A DNA stretch of 64,000 nucleotides from Romanomermis culicivorax (GCA_963922205.1 CAWUHX010000162.1:372001-436000); one strand, 5' to 3'. Counted from the stretch's first letter, positions 35,717-46,586 are shown. Program-made: numbers and translations. Notes: a model not told the origin generated them from the sequence alone.

Positions 35717-37111
35717 ATTAGTTGTCGTGAAGAAACAGGAAACACGACCGCTTGTTCAACAATAAATAAATAAAATGAGGCCTCACGTTTATCGTTGTAA
35801 ACGTGAGTAGCTGTACAAAAAGTTGCTTCGCCAACAATCAACGAAAGAAATAATAAATCGTACGTAAAGGTTGGTTGTTGTAAAACGAGTAGCTGTGTAA
35901 CACGTTTTCACAACGTTGTCTAAAAAAATTACGTAAATCGCCAATATCCCCCCCCGTCATAATTAATGGTTACCTATTGTTCTGAAGGTTGCGATAAGCT
36001 TTGACACTTGCTCTCGGCTTCCCGTTTTGCACCAGCGAAGCGATGATGATTTGGTGGCAGGGGGCGGCGTTGAATTGAAACGGAGTTTTTGAAAAAAGTT
36101 TTGCGAATTGCGAGTGATGGATTTACAGTAAACTATTCATCTTATTCTTTTATTTTCAGGATTCGGATATAACTTGTTTGTCATAACACAAAATGCATAT
36201 TATAGTTTTATGCACTTTCGCGTTACCATGAACCAACAATGAAAAGTTTTAGTCACATACAATGAATGTCGGTAAAATATTTCAAATACGAGCAGTATTT
36301 TACGACTCAACTCCTCCATTTGCCACTATTGCAAATTTAATTGCAACAGTGCCCAGCCGTGGGGACGTGGACCCTGAGGTTACGCACGGCCATGTGCAAA
36401 ACTTAAAAAACTTAAAAAAACCGTGCAAAAGATCAAACAAATATATAAAGAAAATTGTACACAACCATGACTAGAAAACATAGATGGATTGAGACAGAAT
36501 TAGGAAATTAAAGAATCTTTTTGTGTGTTTTTATTTTTAAAATTTTTTTTTTTTTTTTATTTTTTTATTTTTTTGGTTTTAAATGTTTTTTATGAATGTG
36601 CGTAATATAAACCTAACAAAATTAAAAAAAACAATAAACAAAACATTAACAAATTGGGAAAAAAGTAAAACTAAATTTGACAAAAAATACCATAAAACCC
36701 AACATAAACATAAAGAAATAAAATAAATGTTAACAAAACTTAAATTTGAAATTAACGTGCACAATTTAAAACTATGTTAACATTACATATATACAAAGCG
36801 TGGTTTCTTCCAAAACAAGTCTTAATCTTGTATCTATAAATTGTTTCAATTTTCAGTTTCAAAACATTCAATTTTCTATTTTTCGTTTCAAATTATAAAA
36901 TTATTCAGTTATGTTTCGGGTTAAATTTGTACAATAGCAGTAAGCTTTTGAGCATAGCAACCTAAGTAGCGTTTGGAAAAAACCACATCGAATACATTGT
37001 GACTAGAAATAAACAATGAACACATGCACACATCACAATAAAATGGAAAACTCACAGTACTTACAGAACACAATAATAAACATTACTCTTCATTAATATT
37101 AAAAATTTAGA
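35717..37111. other. Intergenic region upstream of the helicase gene
   Basis: Contains two CAGCTACTC motif copies (complement at 35,805-35,813 and 35,887-35,895, that is 89 and 171 bp upstream of the helicase ATG), a T-rich tract at 36,538-36,575, and a 70-codon plus-strand frame from ATG 36,262 (MNVGKIFQIRAVFYDS..., Lys-rich end) that I cannot assign. Confidence 0.5.
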
Positions 37112-37921
37112 CTAGTATTGAAGGAGGACCTACGCGGGCAAGGAACCCAACCATTGGAATTCCACCAACGTACTCGGTTGTATAAACTTACCCCAATTCG
37201 CCAGCATACTCGGCGTGCTCCTCGAAGTTGGCCAATGTTTATGTCCGCATCGACATCCATGTTTTCGAATATAGGTGGCGGATCTTCTACTTTGGCAAAG
37301 CCTTGGCCAATTCCATTCATAATTACATCGTTGAATTGATCAACATTAACGTGATTAAGTTCATTGATCTGTAGATTATCTGGATTTTCTTCGCGGCGTG
37401 GAGGGTTTGCACCACGTCTCATGTTCCGACGCCTAACCCCAATTTGTCTATTGTTGCGTCGCCGACGTTGTTGTCCTCGTCGCGCTGCACATTCATTGGA
37501 AAAAAAATTATGGACAATTATTAACTTTCAATGTATCTCCTTTATACAGCATAATTATCTTTCTGTTTACATAATGATCTTCCTTTTTTATATTTTTCAA
37601 ATGATTATGGTTACAATGTGGAATCTATTTACCTCTTCGGGGTGCTCTTATTAGAATCAATGGCAAATCATCATCGTCAATTTCTGGAATCGGATTAGCC
37701 ATATCAACGACAGGGTCTTCATTGCCGTTGAGTAGCTGTGCTTCTTGCGGGGGTTCGCGTTGGGGAAATTCCGGAATTGGATTAGCTATATCAACGACAT
37801 GATCTTGATTGCCGTTGAGTAGCTGTCTGGCCCGTCTACGCAAACGACGTGGATGACGCCAGGCATTGTCCACTCTTCTTCGATGTCTCCCAATGCTGAT
37901 TGATACGTGTATGCGAGGCAT
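37112..37921 (-). CDS. Arg-rich protein with an internal repeat, 3 exons (199 aa), unknown function
   Basis: Exons (minus): 37921-37633, 37484-37192, 37129-37112. Junctions are GT-AG and phases agree, giving exactly 600 nt with ATG and TAG. The N-terminal half is basic (GRHRRRVDNAWRHPRRLRRR) and carries two adjacent copies of a ~25-30 residue unit, QLLNGNQDHVVDIANPIPE and its near copy with EDPVVDM, followed by an acidic DDDD patch. Exon 2 begins with another Arg-rich block (GQQRRRRNNRQ) and ends in an acidic/neutral segment. Each repeat begins on a CAGCTACTC nucleotide motif. There is no recognised domain. The composition suggests a nucleic-acid-binding or nuclear protein, by inference. Confidence 0.6.
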
Positions 37922-38826
37922 TTCGAGTGAAAAAAGGTTTGTAGAGTAATTCTTCTTTCAAGCAAGAATGATACGCTATTCTATTAAGGTGCATCTTAGG
38001 GGCAAAGTCCATGTTTGTGCATAAAGGTAAACATTCGTTTCCTACTGTAATGTTTACTGGTCACTCATTCCATGTGGACAAAGGACAGGAAGCAAAAATT
38101 GATTATGTGTTGCGCAATGAAGAATGTTACGAATCTCGGGTTGGATTGATGGGTCATGTATAAAATTGTACATAGGAAAACAATTTTGCAAGCTTGTGTT
38201 GTACCAGGAGAAAAATCTGGGCCAGAAAACCCTAAGATGATCAAATGTCGTTATATTGTTTATGTGAAATAAATATTGTGACTGTTAGATACAATTGTGT
38301 TCATGTTTGTACATATATTGCATTTCAAATTGCAGGTAGCTGTTTACTGTAACATTGATATTGCGCCCCATTTCTTCATCGCGCAGCGCAAGCAACGCAA
38401 CGCATTTTTGCCCGACCCGAGTCTTGCGTTTCAAAGAAACAACGAATGACGCCTAAAAGTAAGATTGACAACTAATATTACTTTTTGTGTTAGCCTAATG
38501 TATTAAGTAATTTTAGTTAATGCTTATGGTATTATTGATTGTTATTTATTTTTCGTATTTTTTGCTTTAGCAAACGACGAATGAAATTGTATTTTTTCGC
38601 AATTACGTAATTGGATCCACAGCTACTCACCGTCTACGATAGAAATTAAAAATTCAACGATTTACCGCTTTTACCTCGGCTACTCACACGTCACCAACCA
38701 AATTATTCTCTGTCGATATAGACCACGACGTAGCAATTAGAATTTATAGTAAATTCGTTGTCTGTCAGCTACTCACAAAGTCAACAATAATTGACATTCA
38801 CAAAGTCGCTCACAGCTACTCAAGTA
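37922..38826. other. Divergent intergenic region with motif cluster
   Basis: Lies between the minus-strand Arg-rich gene and the plus-strand gene at 38,827. It includes a 51-codon plus-strand frame from ATG 38,011 (MFVHKGKHSFPTVMF...) that might be a remnant exon. Three exact CAGCTACTC copies (38,620, 38,766, 38,813) and one variant (38,679) lie within the last 210 bp before the next ATG, a likely promoter-proximal cluster. Confidence 0.5.
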
Positions 38827-39932
38827 ATGTATTCGGACGACAACCAATATGACTCCGACGACGATTTCAAGCTAACTCCTAGTCTACCGTCGCAAGTTGA
38901 TCAACCTAAAGATGATCTGCCCAAGATCGAATCAAATGCAAATGCAACATCTGCCGAAACGGAAGATACGCCAGTTAATTCAGGATGTGCCATTCCCGTT
39001 ATGACCAACAGACAATGCAGATTAGAATATAAGGACTTGGATAAGTTAATCGGTAAGCTAATTGTTTATTTTGGTGAAACTTACATCCAAAATTAATTAC
39101 AAGTTGTTTGTATTGTATGTTTTCCAACTGTAACTAATATTTAAGGTTCGGCTAACGCAGAACGATTAATCAACAAACCGTCACCATGTCCAAAAGGAGG
39201 AGACGTTTACTTGTTTCCTTACTCCAGCAAAGAAGATAGTAATTAACAGGTTACATTATTTATGTTAACCTTATATAATATTTGTACTTCCTCATAGAAA
39301 CCTTTCTCTGCGATTGTTTTAATTGGGTAAACGATGGAGTTCGAAAACTTCCGAGGTCTAATCCAAAGTATTCAGCTACTCACTACGCTGTCGCCTGCGA
39401 TCGAAATTCCGAAGCAAAGAAGAAATTTAAAAGAATGGAATATCGGCAGATAAAAACACCAGTGGACGAAAAACTACACGTCGGAGTAGTCCACTACGTT
39501 GGCGATGAAAAATATGGCGTCAAGCGAAAGCATTATAATTCGAACAGTGACAGAGTCTTTATTCGAAATGCTCCAGTAATCAAGAAACTCGTAGAAGTGG
39601 AACTTAAACGAGATCCGAACCTTACCGCTTCTCAATTGTACGAAAAAATTAGAATAGACAATCCTGCTCCACCGGGACTGGAAGCTATCGTACATGGCAG
39701 AGATCGAAAACAAGTAAATATAATTAAATAAATATCTCAACTAGTACAATTTTTACAACAGTCATAGTTTTAAAGTATAAATGTGTTACAAACTAAAATT
39801 ACTCTTTTAGATGTCCAACTTCAAATACGTTATTCAAAATAAATTTCGGCCGACAAAGGACGCCATATACAATTTAAACACGTTCATTCGCGAGAATGAA
39901 CGCCAATTTATAATGAGCATAGAACAAACGCC
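38827..39932 (+). CDS. Partial multi-exon gene cut by the assembly gap; unknown protein
   Basis: Exons: 38827-39052, 39146-39238, 39298-39713, 39811-39932+ (gap). All junctions are GT-AG with matching phases, and introns are 59-97 bp. The protein starts with an acidic MYSDDNQYDSDDDF segment. The middle has GGDVYLFPYSSKEDKTFLCD running into a FNWVNDGVRKLP segment, and VGVVHYVGDEKYGV. The C-terminal visible part has HGRDRKQ and FRPTKDAIYNL. The 'F.CD.[F/Y].WVN.G.[R/K].LP' stretch vaguely recalls the FLYWCH/WRKY-GCM1 type N-terminal domains attached to some MULE transposases, so a domesticated or live transposase is possible; this is weak. The gene continues into the gap. Confidence 0.65.
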
Positions 39933-40032
39933 NNNNNNNNNNNNNNNNNNNNNNNNNNNNNNNNNNNNNNNNNNNNNNNNNNNNNNNNNNNNNNNNNNNN
40001 NNNNNNNNNNNNNNNNNNNNNNNNNNNNNNNN
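39933..40032. other. Assembly gap (100 N)
   Basis: Exactly 100 undetermined bases, a conventional placeholder for a scaffold join of unknown size. Confidence 1.
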
Positions 40033-40049
40033 ACACACTCTATCAGATT

Positions 40050-40074
40050 AAGCAGTGGTATCAACGCAGAGTAC
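40050..40074 (+). other. SMART/Clontech-type primer contamination
   Basis: The 25 bases beginning AAGCAGTGGTATC and ending GCAGAGTAC match exactly the template-switching PCR primer used in SMART kits (established reagent sequence). It sits 18 bases after the gap. It is not biological sequence and marks the end of an amplified fragment. Confidence 0.97.
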
Positions 40075-40720
40075 TAATCTTTTTACGTTTTATTTCCCAG
40101 GCAGAAGGTTTGATTTCTCAGGGAATTTAATGAATTTTCAATCGGACAAACTAAAATTCAGAAACTAAGCAAGCGTCCAAGAATTTTGATCTTTCAATCG
40201 GCAGAAATTTCTACACTCAACATGTTTTAATCACATGAAAGTCGAAATTTTTATGAGGATGGCAGAAAAATTTTGGGAAAATGACTGAGATAAATGTAAG
40301 TTTTCATCAAATTCGTCAACAAACAATACAGGATCAAACAAAAAGATTTTCAATTTTTCCATTTTACAACGCATAAAAATGCATCTTCGGACAGAAAACC
40401 CCATAACCAAACCAGAAGAGCGAATTCACCTACTGTTTATACCATAAATAGTTATTTCTTAATTAGGACAGGTAAAATGGAAGCGCGGAAAGAAAAAATG
40501 ACAAATTCTGCAGGTTATTTTGCCATAAGATTCACATATAACTATTTTCAGACTTATATATACATTATTCAAATTTTCAGACCATGTTGGAAATATTACC
40601 CGTCAAAAGTCAACGAATTTGGAAATCTAATTTGAGTTTAGTATTTCAATAATTTCGATTTTCACCGATTTCTGTGATTAGTGAGTAGACATTTATTTTT
40701 CCTTTAAAATTTTTCTTAGG
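40075..40720. other. Sequence after the adapter; no gene supported
   Basis: AT-rich, no recognised feature. Its true genomic neighbourhood relative to the left side of the gap is uncertain. Confidence 0.4.
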
Positions 40721-40738
40721 CTTAGGCTTAGGGTACAG
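40720..40738. repeat. Short TTAGGC-type telomere-like repeat
   Basis: Three tandem copies of the hexamer (CTTAGGCTTAGGCTTAGGG). TTAGGC is the nematode telomere unit and TTAGGG the widespread metazoan one. Three copies inside a repeat-rich stretch are not a telomere and may simply be the end of the adjacent element. Confidence 0.7.
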
Positions 40739-40824
40739 CAGCTGCGCCCGAAAGGCGCAGCGCTGTTGAGGCTCTTCCAAATGAAGTTGTTTGTTTAAAT
40801 AGTATCAAGGGTCTTAAAGGAATA

Positions 40825-40990
40825 TGTGTTGTCTGGGGAAATTGTGTAGTGGTACACGTATTAAGTCCATAGGCTGGTGGACCAGGCTCGATTCTTGATG
40901 TTTGTAGGAAGGATTTTTCTGTAGGGGCCATTCCGCGCTTTGAAAATAAGCTGGTTGGCTTTCTCAAGTATCAAACTACTTGAAAAAGCC
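40825..40990 (+). mobile_element. tRNA-derived SINE candidate
   Basis: TGTGTAGTGGTACACG at 40,842-40,857 resembles a tRNA A box. AGGCTCGATTCTTG at about 40,883-40,897 resembles a B box (GGTTCGANNCC), at near tRNA spacing. The segment is G+C-richer than its surroundings. No CCA end or clear tail was identified and the cloverleaf does not fold convincingly, so a SINE head is preferred over a tRNA gene. Confidence 0.4.
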
Positions 40991-41428
40991 AAATTTGAGC
41001 AAATTAGAGAGTTTCAGCTAAAATATACTCGTTCCGCTGTCACGCCTCAAGTTGCACTATGCAACTTGGCAGAAAAAATTTGGTTGCACAGCCCGAAATT
41101 TGGTTGCTGTGTGCAAAAAAAACCCTGGTAACAGCGAAGTGTTTTATAATAATTTGTGTAGTTTTTTTAGCTTGGGGACATGTCACCATGTCACCGGGCC
41201 TGTATTAGTCACTGAGCCAAATTTTTGATAAAAAGTTAACGTTCACTTACGCATTAATTTTTTGTAAAAATCGTGACAAACCTATTTTTCAGCTAACCAT
41301 GTCAGTGAGATAAGACAACTATGCAAGTAGTTCATGACGACTCGAAAAGAAATGGAATGCTGAGAAAATTTAAATAATTCTATAATTGTTCAGGGAGTTC
41401 AAATTGATTCAATTTTCGACTACGGATC

Positions 41429-41472
<44 letters not shown>
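41429..41472. repeat. (TA)n microsatellite
   Basis: About 22 TA dinucleotides immediately before the hAT terminus; it may be the target or an expanded target duplication. A second (AT)n run lies at 42,141-42,167 at the other end of the hAT fragment. Confidence 0.95.
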
Positions 41473-41475
<3 letters not shown>

Positions 41476-42136
41476 GGCCGTGCGCAGGATTTTTTCATGG
41501 GGGGGGGGGGCGGAAATTTTTTTTACTGAATAGCCCCAGAAAATGTTGATTTTACGTAATATACTGTTGCAAGCTGATTTGGTTTACTATATGAAGCAAA
41601 TTTAAAAATCACAAAATATTCAAAACTGTTCATTTGAAAACAAGCATTAAAAACAACTTCACAGTGCACATAACAAAAATCACGATTATTGACTAAATTA
41701 AGAAATCTAATCGACGACGATTCTTTGTTGCGAAATCGTTGATGATTTCATCAATGGATAACGGCATATTTGATTAAACAAACAATAACATGAGACCGTT
41801 TAACCGTTGCTCTGCCATTGTGGAGCGCAGATAATTCTTTATGTATTTCAAGTTTGAAAAAAGTCTTTCATTTGTTGCTGTAGTTACCGGCAACGTCAGT
41901 AGAATCTTGAACAATTTTTTAAATAGAATATGTTAATTTAAAATTTTTCAATTGTTTACGTGCAACATTTTTTTGACGATTGGAAAATATTTTTGATTGC
42001 ATTGCTTGAAACAATCCAAAGGGCATGAAGACATCTCGTCGATATTGCTTTCGCAGTGTTTGCGCCATAACAATACTTCTGATTTTATCGTGTCAACATC
42101 GTCCAAAAATTGTTGATATTTTTCGATTGCCGGCAA
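41473..42136 (-). mobile_element. hAT transposon 3' fragment with transposase C-terminus
   Basis: The left end reads CAGGGCCGTGCGCAGGA then a T-run and G-run, a typical hAT terminal repeat. The minus strand encodes the hAT dimerisation region: ATNERLFSNLKYIKNYLRST, then AEQRLNGLMLL, a premature stop, and DEIINDFATKNRRRL near the end. Further upstream (41,948-42,136) are QFLDDVDTIKSEVLLW and CPLDCFKQCN. The copy is 5'-truncated at the (AT)n run and carries stops. It is closest by eye to TTF/ZMYM1-like hAT families. Confidence 0.8.
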
Positions 42137-42189
42137 GATTTAATATATATATATATATATATTATATAATCACTGCTATTTTTTTTGTC

Positions 42190-42900
42190 CAAATCGTGCT
42201 TTTTGGGGAAAACAAATTCGGAAAAGGGAAAAAAATTTTCTGTTCTTTCTCCATTTGAGGAAGAAAATTTTGGGGATCGGATACAGGAAAGGTGCATTTT
42301 GGTGCATTTTAGAAGGTCATAATTTCAAATTTTTCCAGCGCTTCGCGCCGGTTATAACTTTAATAATCATTATTATTTATTTCATAGCTCATGGGCGGCT
42401 TCTGACATGTCTGCCTTCACTTATCATTTAATCTTTAATAGATCTTAAACATATTATCTCATGTTTTAATTGTAATCTTCAATATTTTATCTTGATATCT
42501 AGTGAAGATTTACATTTTTTCCTTGGCACTTTTTTTTTAGAAAGTCTCTAAACTTTTTAAAGCGATTATTCCTTTCTTGAAGTAAAATCAATCCAAAAGC
42601 TTCAAAGAAGTACATAGTTCTCGGAAATTTCTACTCATCTTACTCATATCTTTTCGGCCAAGTTCATGAGGATTTGAGAATAAATTACTAGTTTTAAAAT
42701 TCTTCAAATATAAATTTATAGAAATTACGACTTTTGAACACAAAATTCGAATCAAATTCTTGAAGTAAATGTTCGGAAAATTGATTTCCAGCGTCGAAGA
42801 AGGTCAATACCAAAAAAATTTTCCGGCTCTCCGCGCCCGAAACTGAGCTCTCATTTGTCATCATAGAGGACTTAACCATCGATTTCTCATGTAATTGAAA
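42190..42900. repeat. Dispersed repeat with CGCTTCGCGCCGG hairpin, copy near hAT
   Basis: 42,190-42,680 is the inverted counterpart of 53,610-54,050 (GGTGCATTTTGGTGCATTTT, GCGCTTCGCGCCGG, GACATGT and the ATCTTGATAT segments). 42,540-42,890 also matches 57-340. It is non-coding. Confidence 0.75.
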
Positions 42901-43301
42901 GTCATTATGCTGTTGGATGGTTTGCTGGAACATTTTTTCCACAATGCTTGTAGATTAGACTTCGATCAAACTCGAAAATTTCAAATGTTCTCTCAATTTT
43001 AATGAATTAACGGCTCTAAAAAGTAGCAGAAAGTTTGAAAAAGCTCAAAAATACATAGATAAAGCGTCTATGAGTATTTCTAAGCGAAAAACGACTTCGG
43101 GGAAATGGGAAAACAAATTTGGACTCCTTCCCTTGTTTGAGGAAAAGACCCGGGGAAAAACAGTGGTAATAGGAGAAAACTGATGTGCAGAAACTTTCTT
43201 TCGGCTTTTCTGCTGTGTGCAGAAAAAAACGCTGAGTGTAAGCCTGGCAGCTCTTTTGATTTGTATCACTCTGGAATCCTTGTCTGGTTGGGGATACTAA
43301 A

Positions 43302-43740
43302 TTGGTAGAAAAAGTTCAACGAAGGTTTACAAAAACACTTTTTGGTTATAAAGATTTAAGCTACAAGGAGCGCCTCGACAAATCTGGCCTTGATGACCTT
43401 GCATTTAGACGTACGTGTATCGACTTATCGTACATGTTCTTAATTTTGAAATTTAAAGTTATTCCACCCAATTTATTTTTCACCTTGAGTCCGTTCAATT
43501 ATCGTGCATCCAACTATCGAAATATAACTCTAATGCTTTAAAACATGACTTTTGCTTGCGAAATATTGATGTTTGGAATTCCTTACCCGATGATATCATT
43601 CGTTCGAACAATATGTATATGCCCTGTTTTCGATTTAAATTGAGTCATTTTTTAAAGCTCAATTCGCACGTGCTTTTGTTACGTCCATGAGCTTTTCTGT
43701 ATTATTTTTATTTACTCTTGTATTTCTTCGCATTTAATAA
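43302..43740 (+). pseudogene. Non-LTR retrotransposon (LINE) C-terminal fragment
   Basis: The frame VEKVQRRFTKTLFGY, then LSYKERLDKSGLDDLAFRR, then DLSYMFLILK is the C-terminal tail seen downstream of reverse transcriptase in Jockey/CR1-type LINEs. It continues with frame damage to about 43,700 and ends near a CATTTAATAAA and C/T-rich 3' region. Confidence 0.75.
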
Positions 43741-43929
43741 ATTTCTTTCTTTCCTTTTTTCTTTCTCAATAAATAATAATAAAATGTTTGATTAATGATC
43801 CTGTATTTTTTGACGAATTTTTCAAAAAGCAAGATTTTTCGCGGTTATTTTCCCAAAATCTTTCTACGAATAAAAACCAAGTAATCAAAGAATCATTTCT
43901 CACATATTTCAAAAAAACTTGAGCAAGCA

Positions 43930-44770
43930 ATAAAACTCTTTCATATTGAAAGAGAAACTAAGCTTGTTAGACATGAAAACCTTAAATTATGTTATAACTA
44001 TGTTAACCAGAGTCTGAATAATAGGCAAGAAATCTCAGTCCTAAGACAAAATGATAAATTATTAATAGAAACTGGTGACATCCTAGAAGCTTTAATAATT
44101 TTTTCTCCTCAGTCTTCACAAAAGATAATAGAATTGAGACTGATTTAAATTTTAATTCAAATAAAAATAGATTAGCAGAAATAAGAATTTCAGATGATGA
44201 TATTTTGCTCCAAATTAGAAGATTTAAAAATTCAAGCTCAATATTTAAAAGATTATAGCTAATTATTTAGTCCACCCATTAAAAAAAAATTTCAATATTT
44301 CAGTACTGACTGGGCGCCTTCCGACTTCCGAGCATCTGGAAAATGGCTCATGTGACTCCAGTTTTTAAGAAAGGGATCACGAGTGAAAGTTCCAACTATC
44401 GGCTTGTATCTTTAACTTGCGTTTGTTGTAGGATTCTTGAAAAAATCGTAAAAGCTCAAGTGACCAACTTTCTTACTGTTAATAATTGTATTTCTGATGG
44501 TCGGTTCGGTTTTGTGAAAAAAAGATCCTGTTCTGTGAAACCCGGCTCTGAGACTGTTCTCTAAATACATTGACAAGAAAGGGCAGTTGATGTAATATAT
44601 TTGGATTTTTCTAAAGCCTTTGACACAGTACCACATTCAAAGTTTATTGCAAAATTGGAAAAATATGGTCTCAAGGGAAATTTATTGTCATGGATTACCG
44701 ATTTTCTTCGTGATAGACAACAAAGAGCTTTGAATCGTGAACAGTTTTCTCGATCAGTTTTTCTTACGTC
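43930..44770 (+). pseudogene. LINE reverse transcriptase fragment
   Basis: Reverse-transcriptase landmarks are visible in several frames: FKKGITSESSNYRLVSLTCV with RILEKIV (44,343 onward), DGRFGFVKKRSCS, then YLDFSKAFDTVPHSKF and LLSWITDFLRDRQQRAL. The degenerate upstream part (43,930-44,280) contains the connecting region before the polymerase. It is cut at about 44,770 by the G-rich dispersed repeat, before the YxDD box. It is probably the same family as the flanking C-terminal fragments. Confidence 0.85.
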
Positions 44771-45030
44771 ACCAACCATACAGGCACACAGGGGGGGTCA
44801 GGGGGACGTAAACCCTTCAACCTAAGGCCTGAAAAAACTCGTCAAACACCCCTCCCTGAGTTTTTCGGAGACAAGCTCTTTGATATTTCTGATGCATATT
44901 TTCTATGAAAAGCATGTTTGTGGACCTTTTTTTTGTTTTTTTGCTCACCCATAACCCTCCCCCCTGACGAAAAGTCCGAAGACCCTCCCCCCTGTAAAAT
45001 TCTTGCCGTTCATGTCTGTCACCAACGTGC
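44768..45030 (-). repeat. Dispersed G-rich repeat, copy 2
   Basis: Inverted copy of 14,595-14,870, with GCTCACCC, CCCTCCCCCCTGACG and CATGTCTGTC landmarks. It interrupts the LINE reverse transcriptase. Confidence 0.7.
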
Positions 45031-45084
45031 TTAGATAAAAATAGGGTAGGCATAATTTATTCGTAAATCAGTGCTGTGAAGTTA

Positions 45085-45340
45085 GCTTTGATTATATTTC
45101 TATCAAGTTTTTGGCATGACTTTTTCGATGTTTTCAGTATGTTTTCGGACAGAAAATTATTTTGTGCCGCTGGTACAATTTTTTGGGGTGTTTTTCCAAT
45201 TGGCACAAATGTCCGTGCACAAGAAAACATTGATTTTTGGCACAAAAAAATTTTGAATGGCACAAAAAATTTTGTTCCTTTCTGATAAATAGCAAAACGT
45301 TTTTTTGAGCATTTAAGGGGCTGAAAACGCAAAATTTCTT
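45085..45340. repeat. Copy of the GTGCCAATTGGCAC repeat family
   Basis: Contains TTTTCAGTATGTTTTCGG, CCAATTGGCACAAATGTC and CGTGCACAAG as in 2,190-2,475, then a GGCGCCAAGTC end comparable to the hairpins elsewhere. Confidence 0.7.
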
Positions 45341-46268
45341 GGCGCCAAGTCAATGAACATAATTTAAACGATTCCTAGTTGAATCTTCTCTGCCCCTAAG
45401 CCCCCAAGCATAAGAATGAAGTAATTAAATTTCGCAACGTGCATCCAAGGTTTTTTAGCACGATATCCATTAGCATTCGTGCTAATGAAAAAGTATTTCA
45501 TTAGTACAGTTAGCAGGGTTGATGAATGTTATTTTGTTGGTGTCAAACTAATGTGTGAGTTTGTCAGTTCTAATAATCTGCTTTTGCTGTACTGTCGACC
45601 CATTAAATCATGCTTGATGTTGGTTCTTTCAAAAGGAATATGACTCTCATCTGATTCTAATTAAATTAGGACATTCTTATACATTATGCACTTGGTTAGT
45701 TGACCGACTAGTAAAAATTCAGCAGTTAGTTTGACAATAGTACTTTTAGGAATCCCTAAATTCGCGTTCTGTTTGGATAAAAGTTTACATGTTTTCATTG
45801 TGTCCGGAACAATTCAGAGCAACCAAGAATTTAGATTCTTCAACCAGCAAGAATTTCTACTTCGACTCAAAATGTTTCGATCATACGAAATCCAAAATTT
45901 TTATAAAGATGATGTTGATGATGATTTATTTCGCAACGGCACTAAGCATTGTTAGGAGCATATAATAAAAATTAACAAATAAGTCAATTAATACGGAATA
46001 AATATGCAGTACATTAACGAATATGCTGTGCTTGGTCAAAAAGGCATATAGCTCTTTCAGTTGACCAAAATTGAATTTATCCAATTTAGAGCGAAAAATT
46101 GTACTATTTCTAGATGTAATTGTCGATTCAGGAAGTTATTCCAAATCGGAATAACTCTATTTGTAAAGAAGCATTTCTTAATATCATGTCTGTTTTAATA
46201 TCTGTTTTTAGCTTCCAATTGTGGCTGGACCGGGTCTGAGAATGTGTAATGGTGCAGAAATCACTCCA
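45341..46268. other. No gene supported
   Basis: AT-rich spacer with only short frames. Nothing recognised. Confidence 0.4.
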
Positions 46269-46586
46269 TTATATGTCTACTTCATGGTTCATTATCTTAT
46301 ATAACATAACCAAATCATTCAAACGTCTTCGACTTTCGAGTGTCCCTAACTTTAATATAGTCAAACGATCATTATAAGAAACCGCAGAAAAGTTGAGAAC
46401 ACTTTTTGTGAAATATTTCTGTAGTTTTTCAGTGTCTCTGGTGTTCTTAGTTGAGTGGAGTGACCAGATGGTAGTCGCATATTCCAGAATAGGTCTGACG
46501 TACGTTTTGCATGCATTAGTCAGTAAGAATGTTTTATTTATGCATTTTAGTACCTTATTTAAGGATACATTTGTGCCAATTGGCAC
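46269..46586 (-). pseudogene. LINE C-terminal fragment, opposite orientation
   Basis: The frame contains KTYVRPILEYATTIWSLH, then DTEKLQKYFTKSVLNF and NDRLTILKLGTLESRRRLND, the post-reverse-transcriptase region of Jockey/CR1-like LINEs ('YVRPILEYA..VW...'). The upstream end merges into a GTGCCAATTGGCAC repeat. Confidence 0.8.

Noticed and set aside
40720..40738. Telomere
   Set aside because: Only three hexamers in the middle of repeat-rich sequence, not a chromosome end.
40842..40900. Functional tRNA gene
   Set aside because: A- and B-box-like words are present but no acceptor stem or full cloverleaf can be paired.
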